From NCBI GenBank assembly GCA_030248195.1, contig JASAND010018392.1, forward strand, positions 1-64,000: a stretch of 64,000 nt of DNA, in the 5' to 3' direction. Position numbers and translations under genes: made by a program. The notes beneath the pieces were generated by a model. The model was not told where the DNA came from. It saw only the letters and a list, made by a program, of their open reading frames with translations, and ran no database searches. How positions within the stretch are numbered: position 1 is the first letter of the stretch; each line of letters starts with the position of its first letter. This stretch comes from Trissonchulus latispiculum. Its lineage: Eukaryota > Nematoda > Enoplea > Enoplida > Ironidae. Below, piece by piece: positions 1 to 11,700 of this stretch.

Positions 1-1162
1 AGCGGAAAAATAAGCGAAACTAGGGAAAAATGCCCTCGACGGGCAACCAACTTGGTAGAATAGGGAAAGACTTGAATGTTAAATACACGGTGCATGGTTA
101 CAACTGAGATTCTGCTGAAGCGGAAAAATGCCGTTTCTCAGCGACTAAAATGACAGAAACCAGCTTTGTGCGCCGAATAGGGAATCTACTCGGCGACTAA
201 AATGAAAGAAACCAGCTTTGTGCGCCGAATAGGGAATCTACTCGGCGACTAAAATGAAAGAAACCAGCTTTGTCGCCGAATAGGGAATTCCCTCCTTCCG
301 CCCTATTCGCGCGAACTTTGAAGCCTGTTATGTGTTGCTTTGCTGAATAATGAGAGAGCTTCAGAATGGCAGAATTACTTCAGAATGCAAAACAACAGTT
401 TTATCAAGCACTTACGTAAGTCAAGGTTTTCACAGACATAAATACGATGTCTTCGATGTGCTATCAGAAACATTGAGAGCATATATAACACATATTATAG
501 GGGTCGCTGCCGCGACCCCTGTGATAGGTGTGCTCTGTGCTGATCTTGCCGAGAATTGATACAATCAAACATTACATTTATAAAATGAAATGCGATTGAT
601 TGTATATGTTTTAGCACAAGGACTGTCGACCACAAATTGTTTAAACTGCATATATATATATACTTATTGTTGCTTTCTGTTGGTCCTGCTAGCGGTTGTA
701 TGCATAAAATATTTACGGATCAGGTAGCTCAAAAAGAAATTAATCTAGCCCCACCCCTAGTCACCACGCAACCGGTACGGGAAATGTCATATTGAGCGCA
801 ATGCTTACGTTGGCAGTTCCCAACAGAATCATTACCTATATATTTCCTCCCGAAAGACGATAAGTTCGCGCGAATAGGGCGGAAGGAGGGAATTCCCTAT
901 TCGGCGACAAAGCTGGTTTCTTTCATTTTAGTCGCCGAGTAGATTCCCTATTCGGCGCACAAAGCTGGTTTCTTTCATTTTAGTCGCCGAGTAGATTCCC
1001 TATTCGGCGCACAAAGCTGGTTTCTGTCATTTTAGTCGCTGAGAAACGGCATTTTTCCGCTTCAGCAGAATCTCAGTTGTAACCATGCACCGTGTATTTA
1101 ACATTCAAGTCTTTCCCTATTCTACCAAGTTGGTTGCCCGTCGAGGGCATTTTTCCCCCTAG
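1..1162. mobile_element. Foldback element with long TIRs built of 52-bp tandem repeats
   Basis: The segment 20-318 is the near-perfect reverse complement of 862-1162 (about 300-bp arms, ends CTAGGGAAAAATGCC / GGCATTTTTCCCCCTAG). Each arm contains 2.8 copies of a 52-bp direct repeat (141-192, 193-244, 245-287 on the left). The 543-bp loop is AT-rich without a coding region. No TSD is convincing, and bases 1-19 may belong to the same element. It is non-autonomous: no transposase is visible. Its right end lies 24 bp upstream of the possible splice acceptor of sideroflexin exon 1. Confidence 0.85.
319..861. other. Loop of the 20-1162 foldback, no gene
   Basis: AT-rich filler between the inverted arms. 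It contains a small GC palindrome (about 499-522, GGGGTCGC...GCGACCCC) whose relative recurs at about 11929-11971. The 69-codon open frame across it (350-559) has no recognisable protein features. Confidence 0.6.
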
Positions 1163-1202
1163 TATATATATATCTGTGTATTTCAGATTATACCACCTTT
1201 GG

Positions 1203-1378
1203 ATGCCTGTTCCGACGTATCTTGCCGGTCCCGGCCGTCTCGATTTAGACAGACCTTTGTATGACGGGTCTACGTTTTTTGGGCGGTTTAAACATTACTG
1301 TGTTATTACAAACCCGCTGAACGCCTTCGTTCCAACTGCAAAGCTACACGATTCCAAGCGCTTGGTTGACTCTTACAG
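1203..1378 (+). CDS. SFXN: SFXN exon 1 (first recognised coding exon)
   Basis: Encodes residues 1-58 plus two bases of Arg59. The region from the 'LDLDRPLYDGSTFFGRFKH' stretch to 'LVDSYR' aligns with the conserved sideroflexin N-terminus. ATG 1203 leaves 20 residues before the DGSTF motif, a few more than in human paralogues, so it is a plausible start. A possible acceptor (TTTCAG, ending 1186) lies upstream and the frame stays open to it, so a 5' exon outside the window cannot be excluded. The donor is ACAG|GTATAT. Confidence 0.85.
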
Positions 1379-4300
1379 GTATATATAGTCAGGTTCCCAA
1401 AAAAAACCAGTTGACAGTTTTTTGCTCCAAACTTTTGCAGGGTGGCGTGAGACAGCCCAACTAGGGTGCATATGCATAGGGCTCGGTCCGACACATATGC
1501 CCACCTATAGCCCCTAGCCTGCCTCCCTGGCAATCCTGAGTAATTAAAAAATTTTGGTGGTTTTTTTTTGGGAACGATTCCCAAAAAAAAACCAGCGTTC
1601 CCAAATAAAGAACCACCCTCTTTACTACTGGCAGAGAAGAGGCAGGGCAAATCTAATATTACCTATGTATAGCCCATAACCGACCAATACTACATGGTAC
1701 TTGGTGGAGCCCAAGGGTCTAGCCTGGGCACGGCAGCCCACTTAGACTACCTTGGACCACCATGACATGGTGAGTCTGGAGGTGTAAGTTCCGATAACTT
1801 TTCTTTGAGCGTCAAACGCCTTTGGCCGACGTTTATAGCAGATTATGGTGTTTTTTTTGGTAAAACGTTCTAAAACAGTGTTAATATCACCAGAAAAATA
1901 ATTACGGTGACTGCTGTGACCTATTTTTGCAAAGTCCGAACTGGTTTTTTTTTGGGGAATTCGTTCCCAAAAAAAAACCGGGTGGCCCAGGCCACAGCGT
2001 AGGAGCCAGTGAGGCCGGGATATGTGGTATCGTGAGTACTTGGGCACCTAACCTACCAACCACAATTAGGGACCTACCGGGTTTTCCGCTGGGGTTTTGA
2101 GACAATTTTTCCAACACCATGTCGAAACTTGTCCGAGGGTGGTTTTGGGGTGGTTGTCTTCTAGCTGGCGCCCTGGCTTCACGAGATAAGCTATATAACC
2201 CAAACTGATTTATTATAATACTAAGGTCTTCTACTTGTTGTGCGCCAAATTTGGCTCGAAACGGTCAAAGTATATACCTGGGAGATCTGGCACTGGTTTT
2301 TTTTTGGGAACTTTGTCACTGGTTTTTTTTGGGAACCTGACTATAGTATATACTGCGCAGCATAATCGTTCGACGTGAATTCGCGAAGTTCCCGAAAATT
2401 CGCTAACTGAACCGATTATTGCAAACTTAGGTGGAAGTAGTAAGAACCCAAAAAGTGGGAGGGGGCGCCCCCCACCCCCACCCCCACCCCCAGTAAAAAA
2501 GCCGAGATAGAACAGCGTACCCAAAGTGACTGTAGACTGTAGACAGAGTGTTGTGGTAGGGTGGGGTGGGGACTTAAGGGGGGTCCATTTTTGGTCAATT
2601 TTTCGGCCATCTCCGATTTCGCTCATTTTCACATGCTCTTTGACTGGGATATTTTAACGAGTTTTAAAATTAAACTCGTATCTCTTACCGTTGTTGAGTA
2701 ATTTCACCTCAAAGTTGAGGTGCGCATGTGTTAAACATAGGAAACAGAAAAAGTGGTGATTTTATTCTTGCGCCAAACAATCTCTCAACGAACAGTTGTA
2801 ATCCGGCATAATTTTGTATTTATAATGGGGGCTATAATCATAAACTGCGGTACGCTGGAAGTAGAATTTTGATTTAGGCCCCTAAAATTTTTAAAAATTT
2901 TGTTATTTATCGAAAACAGTGGAAAATCGTCAAAATGCAACGTTTCTTGCAGCTGAAAAGTGGTGTCTTCGGAAAGAATTGCAAATTGCTCTAATTCAGA
3001 GGCCTAAATAAAAATTTTAACTCCAGGGTTCCGTCGTACTTGAATTGGTGGTTCCATTTCCATTGATACCAATGGTTCCTTTGTATGTTTTCCCAGTTTC
3101 GAGATCTTTTTGGCGCAAAAATGGGCATTTTTAGCAAAGTTTTCAAATTTTCGGTTTTTTCAAAAATTTGGCTAAATTCCGACAACAGTAAGGTCCTAAT
3201 CTGTCTATTTTGTGTTCCAACTTGTGTATTCATGTCTCTGGCTCTATTTGCAGCATGAATTGTGCTGATAGCTAAGTCCAGTACTTCTCAGCGTGCCAAA
3301 CGGGACCCCCGAACCCCGAATTTCTCAAAACTGCTATTTTTAAAATTTTTCAAAATATGGCATATTATACATCAATCGAAAGCTCTCATTGCGGGGATGA
3401 ATTTTTCTCATAGAACTATGGGTCGGAAATGCTTCTATTTTAAGTTAACCGCTGTGAAATGTTTCATTCCATCAGGAATAACAAGGGCCTTGTTTCTCCG
3501 AGAATTTTTTTGGAGAAGCTTCTGATCAAGCCCATTCGGCTGGAAACTGTACGAAAACGTTTTTCTTAATAGTTTTTTAAAGGTGTGTAATAAAATAAGC
3601 TAAAAACGTAGAGTTGATTTGCGAAAATTTGCCTCAGTTGGCTGCAGCACCCTTCTGCTCGCTCATATTCAAATTGCACACAGTTGATGGCTCGTAACTT
3701 ACGGAGAACTGAACGAAACAACTCAAAATTTAAACTTGATATGCACCACATAATGTGGCTAACTTATGTGTGAAAATGAGCGAAATCCGTCGCCTAAAAT
3801 ATTTTTCATAATGGACCCCCCCCCCCCCTTAAGGTCGCACTTCCCTTACATTCAGTCCGCTTTGGAAAGCTATAACTTACTCAATATTAAGCCACATATC
3901 AAAGTGAAGCTCTACATCTTCTGCGTCGTTTGGTATCAGTGAAACGTGTTTAACCTAGTTTGTATTGGTTGCAAACTTACCAAACGTAGCCGCAATTTTT
4001 GACCAAAATTTTTTCTGAAAAATTTTTACGCAACAAGAAAATGGTCGTATCCAATGTGTTTCTGAGATAATTTGCCAGGGCGGTTTTTTGATTTTGTCAA
4101 AATATCGTTTCAGTATACAGAAACTAAGCATTTTCGGAAAATTTGGCATTTTATCCAACTTTGAAAAATCATTGCTCTTGATTGGAGGCTGATAAACTGA
4201 AAAATAAAAACCGTCCCGGGCAAATTGTCCAAACATACTATGTGTAGTATATCTTTTAGATCCACCCATTGGTTGTGGAGCAATCTTCGGTCAAAAAATT

Positions 4301-5676
4301 TTGGCCGCAATTTGACAAAATCAGTTATTCGCCCAGAACTTTAGGCTTATTCAGTGTACAGTGCTCTAATTAACCTAATTTGGGCGTCTTTTGAAGCTCT
4401 TTAAGATGAGTATAAATGTGTCTACATTTGTAGTGTACACTTGCTCCAATTAGACAAAACCTGTTTTCAGCAAGATCGTGTCAAAAATAGCCAATTTTCG
4501 AGAAAAAATGCTTCAAAAATTCACTGCTCAAAAACGATAAGAGCTAGAGACTAATGTCTAAAAGCAAAGTTGTAGAGCACATAATAAGCTTTAAAATGAT
4601 TATAGTCGCTGGGCATAATATTCTATATATAGTTCTAGAACTTCAAATTTTTGTTTCTCACTGTGCATGAAAGTTATGAAGCTGGCGTTTTTACAGGACG
4701 TTTATTATCATTCGCGATGTATTTTCTGAAAATTTGAACGAAATCGGGCAAGAATTGCACTTTCTGCAACCATTTCTGCACGTAAGGGGAGCACGACCTT
4801 AAGCGATTTTGGGTCAAAAATAAAAATTTTTCAAAAGTGGTCAAATTTGGTATCAATTGAAAGGCCTAAGTGAGCTGAGCAACTTTTGTCGTAGAACTGC
4901 ATACCAAAAGTGGCTGTAGAGTGCTGTGATGGGGTGGGGTGGGGACTTCGGCGATTTTGGGTCAAAAATAAAATTTTTTAAAAGTGGTCAAATTTGTTTT
5001 CAAATGAAAGCCCTCATCATCATCATCATCATCATTAGCGGTCGGCGGAGCGCATCCATATGGGGAGCCTCCACCTCCACGTCCAGCACACGTCTTAGCA
5101 AGGCGGACCACAAAGGGAAGCCCGGAATAGGGCAATAAAAGAGGTCCACCTGCTCGGGAGCATAATTTAAGGACAAGAGGTATCCAGCTCCGACATGACT
5201 GAAGATAAAAACAGAAAGGGAAAGGATCAGCCATGTCCCGCAGAATTAGAAACCATTTAGCGCCGTTGACCAGACGGATGCCAGGTGGGGACACCTGTGG
5301 GGATCTCCATTTGATGGGGTCCATGTCCATCGGATTTCCCAGGGAGGCGGTTCCATTGCCCCCAAATGAAAGCCCTCGGTGCCCTGAGCAACTTTTGTAA
5401 TAGAACTGCGTACCAAAAGTGGCTGTAGAGTGCTTTGGGACTTGGGCGATTTTAGATCAAAAATGGAATTTTTCAAAAGTGGTCAAATTTGTGTCAAATG
5501 AAAGTCCTAAGCGGACAGAATAACTTTTGTCATGGAGAAACCCACCCAAACTTGCTGTGCCAAATAACGTCACTTGCCTATTAAACTTTTGTCTTTACTG
5601 CTTCAACCGAAAGGATATATATAGACGCAGCCAACACATACACAAACTATCCCCTTTTTTGTTCTGAGCATGTTAC

Positions 5677-5728
<52 letters not shown>

Positions 5729-8700
5729 GAATGCACCGGGGCCTGGCCCCGGTACCGACTGAGGCCAAAGATTAGCAAAATTTTGTAAATTTTTGACATT
5801 TTTTGACCAAAATTTCGAATTTTCGAAGGTCAAAAAGTGTTACAAATTGTTTGTTTTCCCTCCGATATGAATGAAAACAACGATAGTAATGTTTATATAT
5901 CACAATTTATTGCTAAATTTAAATTTTCAAGAAAATTTTTGAAAATTTTCGATTTGGACCCCCAATTTCTAGGCCCTTGCCCCGGCCGGGGCCACGATGA
6001 GGTGGCGGCCCCGGTGCATCTCTTATTATCATTATTATTATTAGCTTTTAATTTCGGCAATCGAATCTAGCAAAAGTGAGTAAAAATAGCATAATCATAA
6101 ACTTCAATCTAAGCTGAATCCAACGATAGAAAGTTTTCGTGGCTGCGACTTATATTGCACCCCGCAATGATTTTTCAAACAATTTCCCTTAGTTAAGTTC
6201 GGTGGTTTTTGGCCCCCCTTGATTTGCCTGAACCAGTGTAAACTAGCAAAAATCAGCTGAAATAAGAGAAATTGTTTAAAATTCATTGCTGGCGCACTGT
6301 ATATAAGTCGTAGCCATGAAAAGTTTGTATTGGTGAATTCAGCTCAGATTGAACCTTATGAAGGTTTGAGCCTTATGACCTTATGAGCCGACGTTTTGTG
6401 TCAAAAAGTGGTGTTTTTCGAAATTTTAAGACTTTCAAATTTTAAGCAGAGGCCTAAGCTTTCCTGAAAATCTAATCGTAAATTTTCCGCTGGCCAGGGT
6501 TGGGCGAGACCGAGATTTCACCGAGACCGAGACCGAGACCAGGGTACCGAGACCGAGACTGGCCAAGTCTCGGCTTTTGGGCGAGACCGAGACCGAGACT
6601 AGCAGTTTCAAGCTTAAATTTAATTTCTTCCAGTTTTTGAGGCTTAGGAACAATATTAGGGGCTGTAACACATAGACATACGGTTTCCGCACTTCGTCAG
6701 TTAATTTTCGTTATATTAATTTAAAATTTTCGCTGAAATTTAATGTTTTCAAAAAAATTTTGGTCTCGGTCCGAGACCGAGACTTTTGGGTGAGCGAGAC
6801 CGAGACCGAGACTGGCCAAGTCTCGGCTTTTGGGCGAGACCGAGACCGAGACTCCCAACCCTGCCGCTGGCTGGCTGTCCTCTTCTTAGACAACCAGGCA
6901 AGAGCTCGCAGGCAGACGTTTTTCATTATACATTTCTTTACGTAAATTATGGGGGGGGGCGCGCTAGCGCTCCCCCTATAATATGGGTGTAAAAGACTGG
7001 GCTTGTTCTAGGGAATTTTTCTTGGGGGGGGGGGGCTCTTTGGGGGGGCCGTCGGGGGGCGGGTCATTCTTGGGGGGGGGGATTTTTCAAAATTTTTCTA
7101 AAAATAGCGCTATTTTTATAGTGATCGCCAAAAAAGTTCGTTTTTAGTGCAAAAATAGTGCTTAAATAGGCAAAAATCGACTAAAAATCTCCGGCGAAGC
7201 CGGAAAATTTTTGAAATCCTTTTCAGCGATTTTTTCAGGGTAAAAGTTGGTACCAACAGGGGCACCCACTTTTTTTGAGGGGGGGGGGGGCCTTTTTTTG
7301 GGGGGGGGGGGGGGTTTATGGGGGCCCTCCCCCCCCCCCCACTAGAATAAGCCCAGAAAGGCTCAGCGCGGCCCTTAGAGACCCGTTCGAGCACCGTGCC
7401 AGCTAAATACTCAACCAAACTAGACAAATTTGGTATCGTTGGAATCAGCACGACGAGTACAACAAGTATCAAAAAAGTTTTGGTCAAAATTTTCAATTTT
7501 GAAAATTTTCGCTTCCGGACAAGTTAGGTCCGTTTGTTTTTTTCCGTGTAAGTCACGCTTGGGAAAGCCGTTTTAGTCGAACTCAAAAACTGAACGATCT
7601 GGGTATTTTCAGCCGGTGAAGTTTGGTTTTTCTGAGAGTAGTATTTGTGTTAATGTACCTTTTGGACAATTTTTCGCTGTCCGGCCCGGCCGGCCACCTG
7701 TGCGGCCGGCCAAACGTGGCCTGACCGCTAAGATGGCCAAAAAAGGCCAATTTTGTGTCACGGCTACAAGGCCCAGGGAACAAGCTAGAGAGACGCGGCT
7801 TGTTGCATAAGAAACTTTTGGATGGGTAGCGTGTCATAACCGAGGCGCTTTTCGATATCTCGCCAGGATCGTTCAGGCGGCCGTCCCAAAGTTGGTCCGG
7901 CCAAATGGCCATTTTGGAAAAACTAAGTCCCAACTCCACAGAAAATAGGCCTAAATATGCTGTTTTGGGTCATATAGTGGGACGCATATAGGGTTATCGG
8001 GGTTGCTGAACACGATGAGCATAGTCGCTGTGCAGTGCTCTGGGTTTATTTTACTGGGGGGGCGGGGGGTGCGCCCCCCCCACTTTTTGGGTCCCCCCCC
8101 CCCACTCGAGCACCTCCCCCCCCCACTTTTTTGGGCTTCCCCCCCCCACTCACTATTGGGTGCCCAGAAAATGCCAAATTTTTAGGATTTTTGGTTAAAA
8201 TTTTCAAAAATTTTCCGGCCTCGCCGGAATTTTTTGGTCAAAAATCGTCTTTTTTGGTGCTAAAACACAATTTTTGAGCACTTTTAAGCTTAGTTATAGC
8301 TGTATATGTATTTTTGGCATTTTTGCCCATTTTCTGTCCCCCCCCCCCCACTTTTCGACCTCCCCCCCCACTAGTGGGGGGGGCTCCCCCCCCACTTTTT
8401 TTCGCCTAAAGTAAACCCAGGTGCTGCTATCTTGCTGTGCTGTTATGCAGTAACCATAGCACGCTGTCTGTAGACTTACTGTAAACGGCTAAACATATTA
8501 AACTTGGTGATAATTGTGTCTGTAGTAAGGGGGAACTGTAGCTATGTTAGTTGGTGCACTCTCTAGCTTCCACCGTGCTGTGTGTGCTGTCCTAAAACAC
8601 AGCACCGTCGATAACAAGTTATTCATTTGTCACTGGCATTTGAAATTCGGCATATATACAGATAGTTTAGGACATGACAAACTATTATAGATAGGTTTCG

Positions 8701-11700
8701 TATACTTATTACGATGTTACTATATGGTTGCGCTGCAGTAGAGTACTGCTGAAGTACAGCACGGCCTATAACTAGCTACACAAAAGTTGCAATCGTCCGA
8801 AATTTTGCGTATTAGTGCGGCCGAGCATTAGAAATCGTGCCGTATAAGCTTCCTTCACTGACAGTAAAGTTTCCATCTGGTTGCACTGTAGTAGAGTGCT
8901 GCTGAAGTACAGCACGGCCTATAGCTAGCTACACAAAAGTTGCAATCGTCTGAAATTCTGCAGACACGTGCAGAATAGCATTGGAAATCATGCCGTATAA
9001 GTATCCTTTTTTGGCAGTGACGTTTGCGTCTAGTTGCGCTGCAGTAGAGTGGCGATTACAACTTTCTAAAATATTCATATTTGTAGTGGATGAGGGTTTT
9101 TCTGCCAAAATCAAGAAAAATGGAGAAATAGGTATATATATACTTTTCAAGCTTCTTTGTTCTATGCTTGGTTGACTGTTACGTAATTATTGGGGGAATT
9201 TTTAAAGTTTCTTTCATAAAGCTTTAACATTTTGCTTAAGGTTTACTGAGAACCTTAAAAATGAAATAGGACAAGAATAAAAATGCTCAGATGGAGCATG
9301 AAAAATGCAATATGGGTGACACTCATGGGCGCACCCAGGTGGGTTTTGGGGGTTCCGACCCCCCCTTTTGTCCGACCCCCCCCCCCCGGGAAGCAGCGTT
9401 TTTTTTTCAAAATCGGATTTCATCAAATTTTCGTCATTTTTATTTTCCGAACGTCATTTTTATTTGTCAAACGTCAAAAATGACTTTTTTGCAGAAATAG
9501 TTTTGTTTTAATTTTAGGTTATATTCGTAATTTTGGTTGAATTTTTACCGTGTTGGCGTGTGTTGCTTCATATTTCACTTTGTCCCGCGAGTGTAATTCT
9601 AGCTTAGATTATATATACGTATACATATCTTATACAAGTATATGATGTCTGTGCATGTATGATAACTTTGATCTTTGACAATGGCGAGAATAAACCGATA
9701 CAATTCGGGGGGTCTGGGGGCGGAGCCCCCCAGAAGTTGAAGCAATTTTTAGCTTTTTAGATGAAATCGTCCTTCAAATCTTTAGTTCTTTTCTTTTTGC
9801 AGAAACAAGACAATTTTGAAAAATTTACACTTTTTGATGGAAAAATAAGATTTTTTGCTGAAATCGCACGACATTTTAAGCTTTTTCGATCCAAAAATCA
9901 GGTAAAAACGTTAGAATATACGTATATATACGCGCGCGCGAAGTTTTGATGACATGCCTTTTTTCTGTTCTCCCTGATTACTTTTTCTTACCTTGAAATC
10001 GCGCCGACGTGGATGCCCCTCCAGATCCGTCCCAAGTAGTTTTTAGCATTTATATATATGTGCAATATATATATATATATATAAACGTTCTTAAACATGC
10101 TGGTACGTACAGCTCTCATTCCATTATAGCCGACATAATAATCCGAAGAGAATGTTTTCAAGAAAATATTCAACGAAAATGGTATGAGAAACTTGCATCA
10201 AAAAATGCAATTGAAGGATTTAGTCTCGTCTATGGCTTTGTATATATATATACAATATATATACGGATTGACTATTCAAACATCGTCGAAGCTTAACATA
10301 AATCACAAAGACAATATAGAGCGGGGGTTTGGGGGCGGCAGCCCCCAAAATCTAAAAAATTTTTGAAAAATCGCTGTTAAAACGTAATAGAAACTTTGCA
10401 TTCTTTTTAAATTTGGGAGTTACTTCAACATTTTGGCTTGGTCATTCTTTCGTCATTTTTATTTTGGCGTCGTCAAAACTATTGTTCATTTCTGCAAACG
10501 ACGCTATTTTTGACCAAAAAAAAACCTAGCCGGGAAGTTTCGGGGAGAAAGCAAAAATTGAGCTATTTTTAGTGCATAAAATTAAAAATTATGAAAATTT
10601 TTCGCGCCTGCGGCGCTTTTCTAACCGAATTTAAGAATTTTTCTCGCTTGCGGAGCTATTCTGTATTAACGTTTGCAACGTTTTGGAACCTGCGGCGTTT
10701 TTTTACCTCCATTTTACTGAATTTCCGCGGCTGCGGTACTTTTCTATCTCGATTTCAAAAAAGTGCGTGCCTGCTTTTCTACGTTATGTTTTTAATTTTT
10801 AAATTTAAATTTTAACAATGCGCTTCGCAGAGCTTTTTATTCAAATCTTTTCAAACTTTCCAATACAAATTTTGCCATTATGTCAAAGAATTTCTCAACT
10901 TTTATTGAAATCTTTTTAAAGATTTCCATTACGGCTTTTTTAAAAATTTTCTCAACTTCTGGGGGGCTCCGCCTCCTAGACCCCCCGCGTCGGCTGGCGA
11001 CGACTCCTAAATCTCGTCATTTTTGTGGCTCCCAAAACGAACTCTTTGTTGAAAACTTCGCCACTGCCACCCCCCCCCCCCAGCGTAAAAGTGTCAGGCG
11101 AAGGCAAAAAAATTTTTCCGGCTCGACCCCCCCCTTTTCAAAATCCTGGGTGCGCCCCTACACTGGGTTTTAAGCGGACAGAAGACTAGGTTTTAAAACG
11201 TTAATATGGGAGGGGCAGGTTGTAAATGCCAGGAGGGCTAGGTTATAATCGCACTAATATGGACCAGCTTCGCTGAACAACCCATATTCGCGGGTACGCA
11301 TGCTCCGCTCCGCATTTGACCTTTAAGTTCTAAATTCGTCAGCTTTGCTGATTTTGAAATACTATGCTTTATATATATACTTCAAGCGTTTTATACTGAG
11401 CTGCCAGAGCGGGATTTGTGACACCAATTTTTACTGCATATGTTGTATTAAGTGTTGGAAATTAATTAAATTAAGTTGTGTTGTAAGTTGTATTAATTAC
11501 GTATTAATTATGTATTACGTTATGAATACAACTATATATATATATTTATTTATACGTATGACTGGATATAATGAATTTTATAGTTGTCGTACTCCTGTTT
11601 TTAAAAAGTTTTCTATTTTCTCAAGACTGCATTCTTCTACTTCTCAAAACGATTCTTTTTTTCTGGAGACAATTTAAACTTGTCCACTTGCTAAATCAAA

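Noticed and set aside
141..287. 52-bp tandem repeats as a CRISPR array
   Set aside because: Units are contiguous without spacers, mirrored in an inverted arm, and the genome is eukaryotic.
1092..1388. 98-codon ORF starting inside the foldback and running into SFXN exon 1
   Set aside because: The first part is transposon arm; the conserved protein starts near 1203 and is cut by a splice donor at 1379.
4962..5330. 122-codon minus frame as a LINE ORF2 end
   Set aside because: Lies in the retroposon but shows no recognisable reverse transcriptase or endonuclease residues; reported only as a retroposon fragment.
6760..6992. Open frames encoding RDRDRD/ETETET peptides
   Set aside because: They are read-through of GAGACC repeats in a MITE with a proven TSD; same for 26999-27244 and the first part of the frame at 63105.
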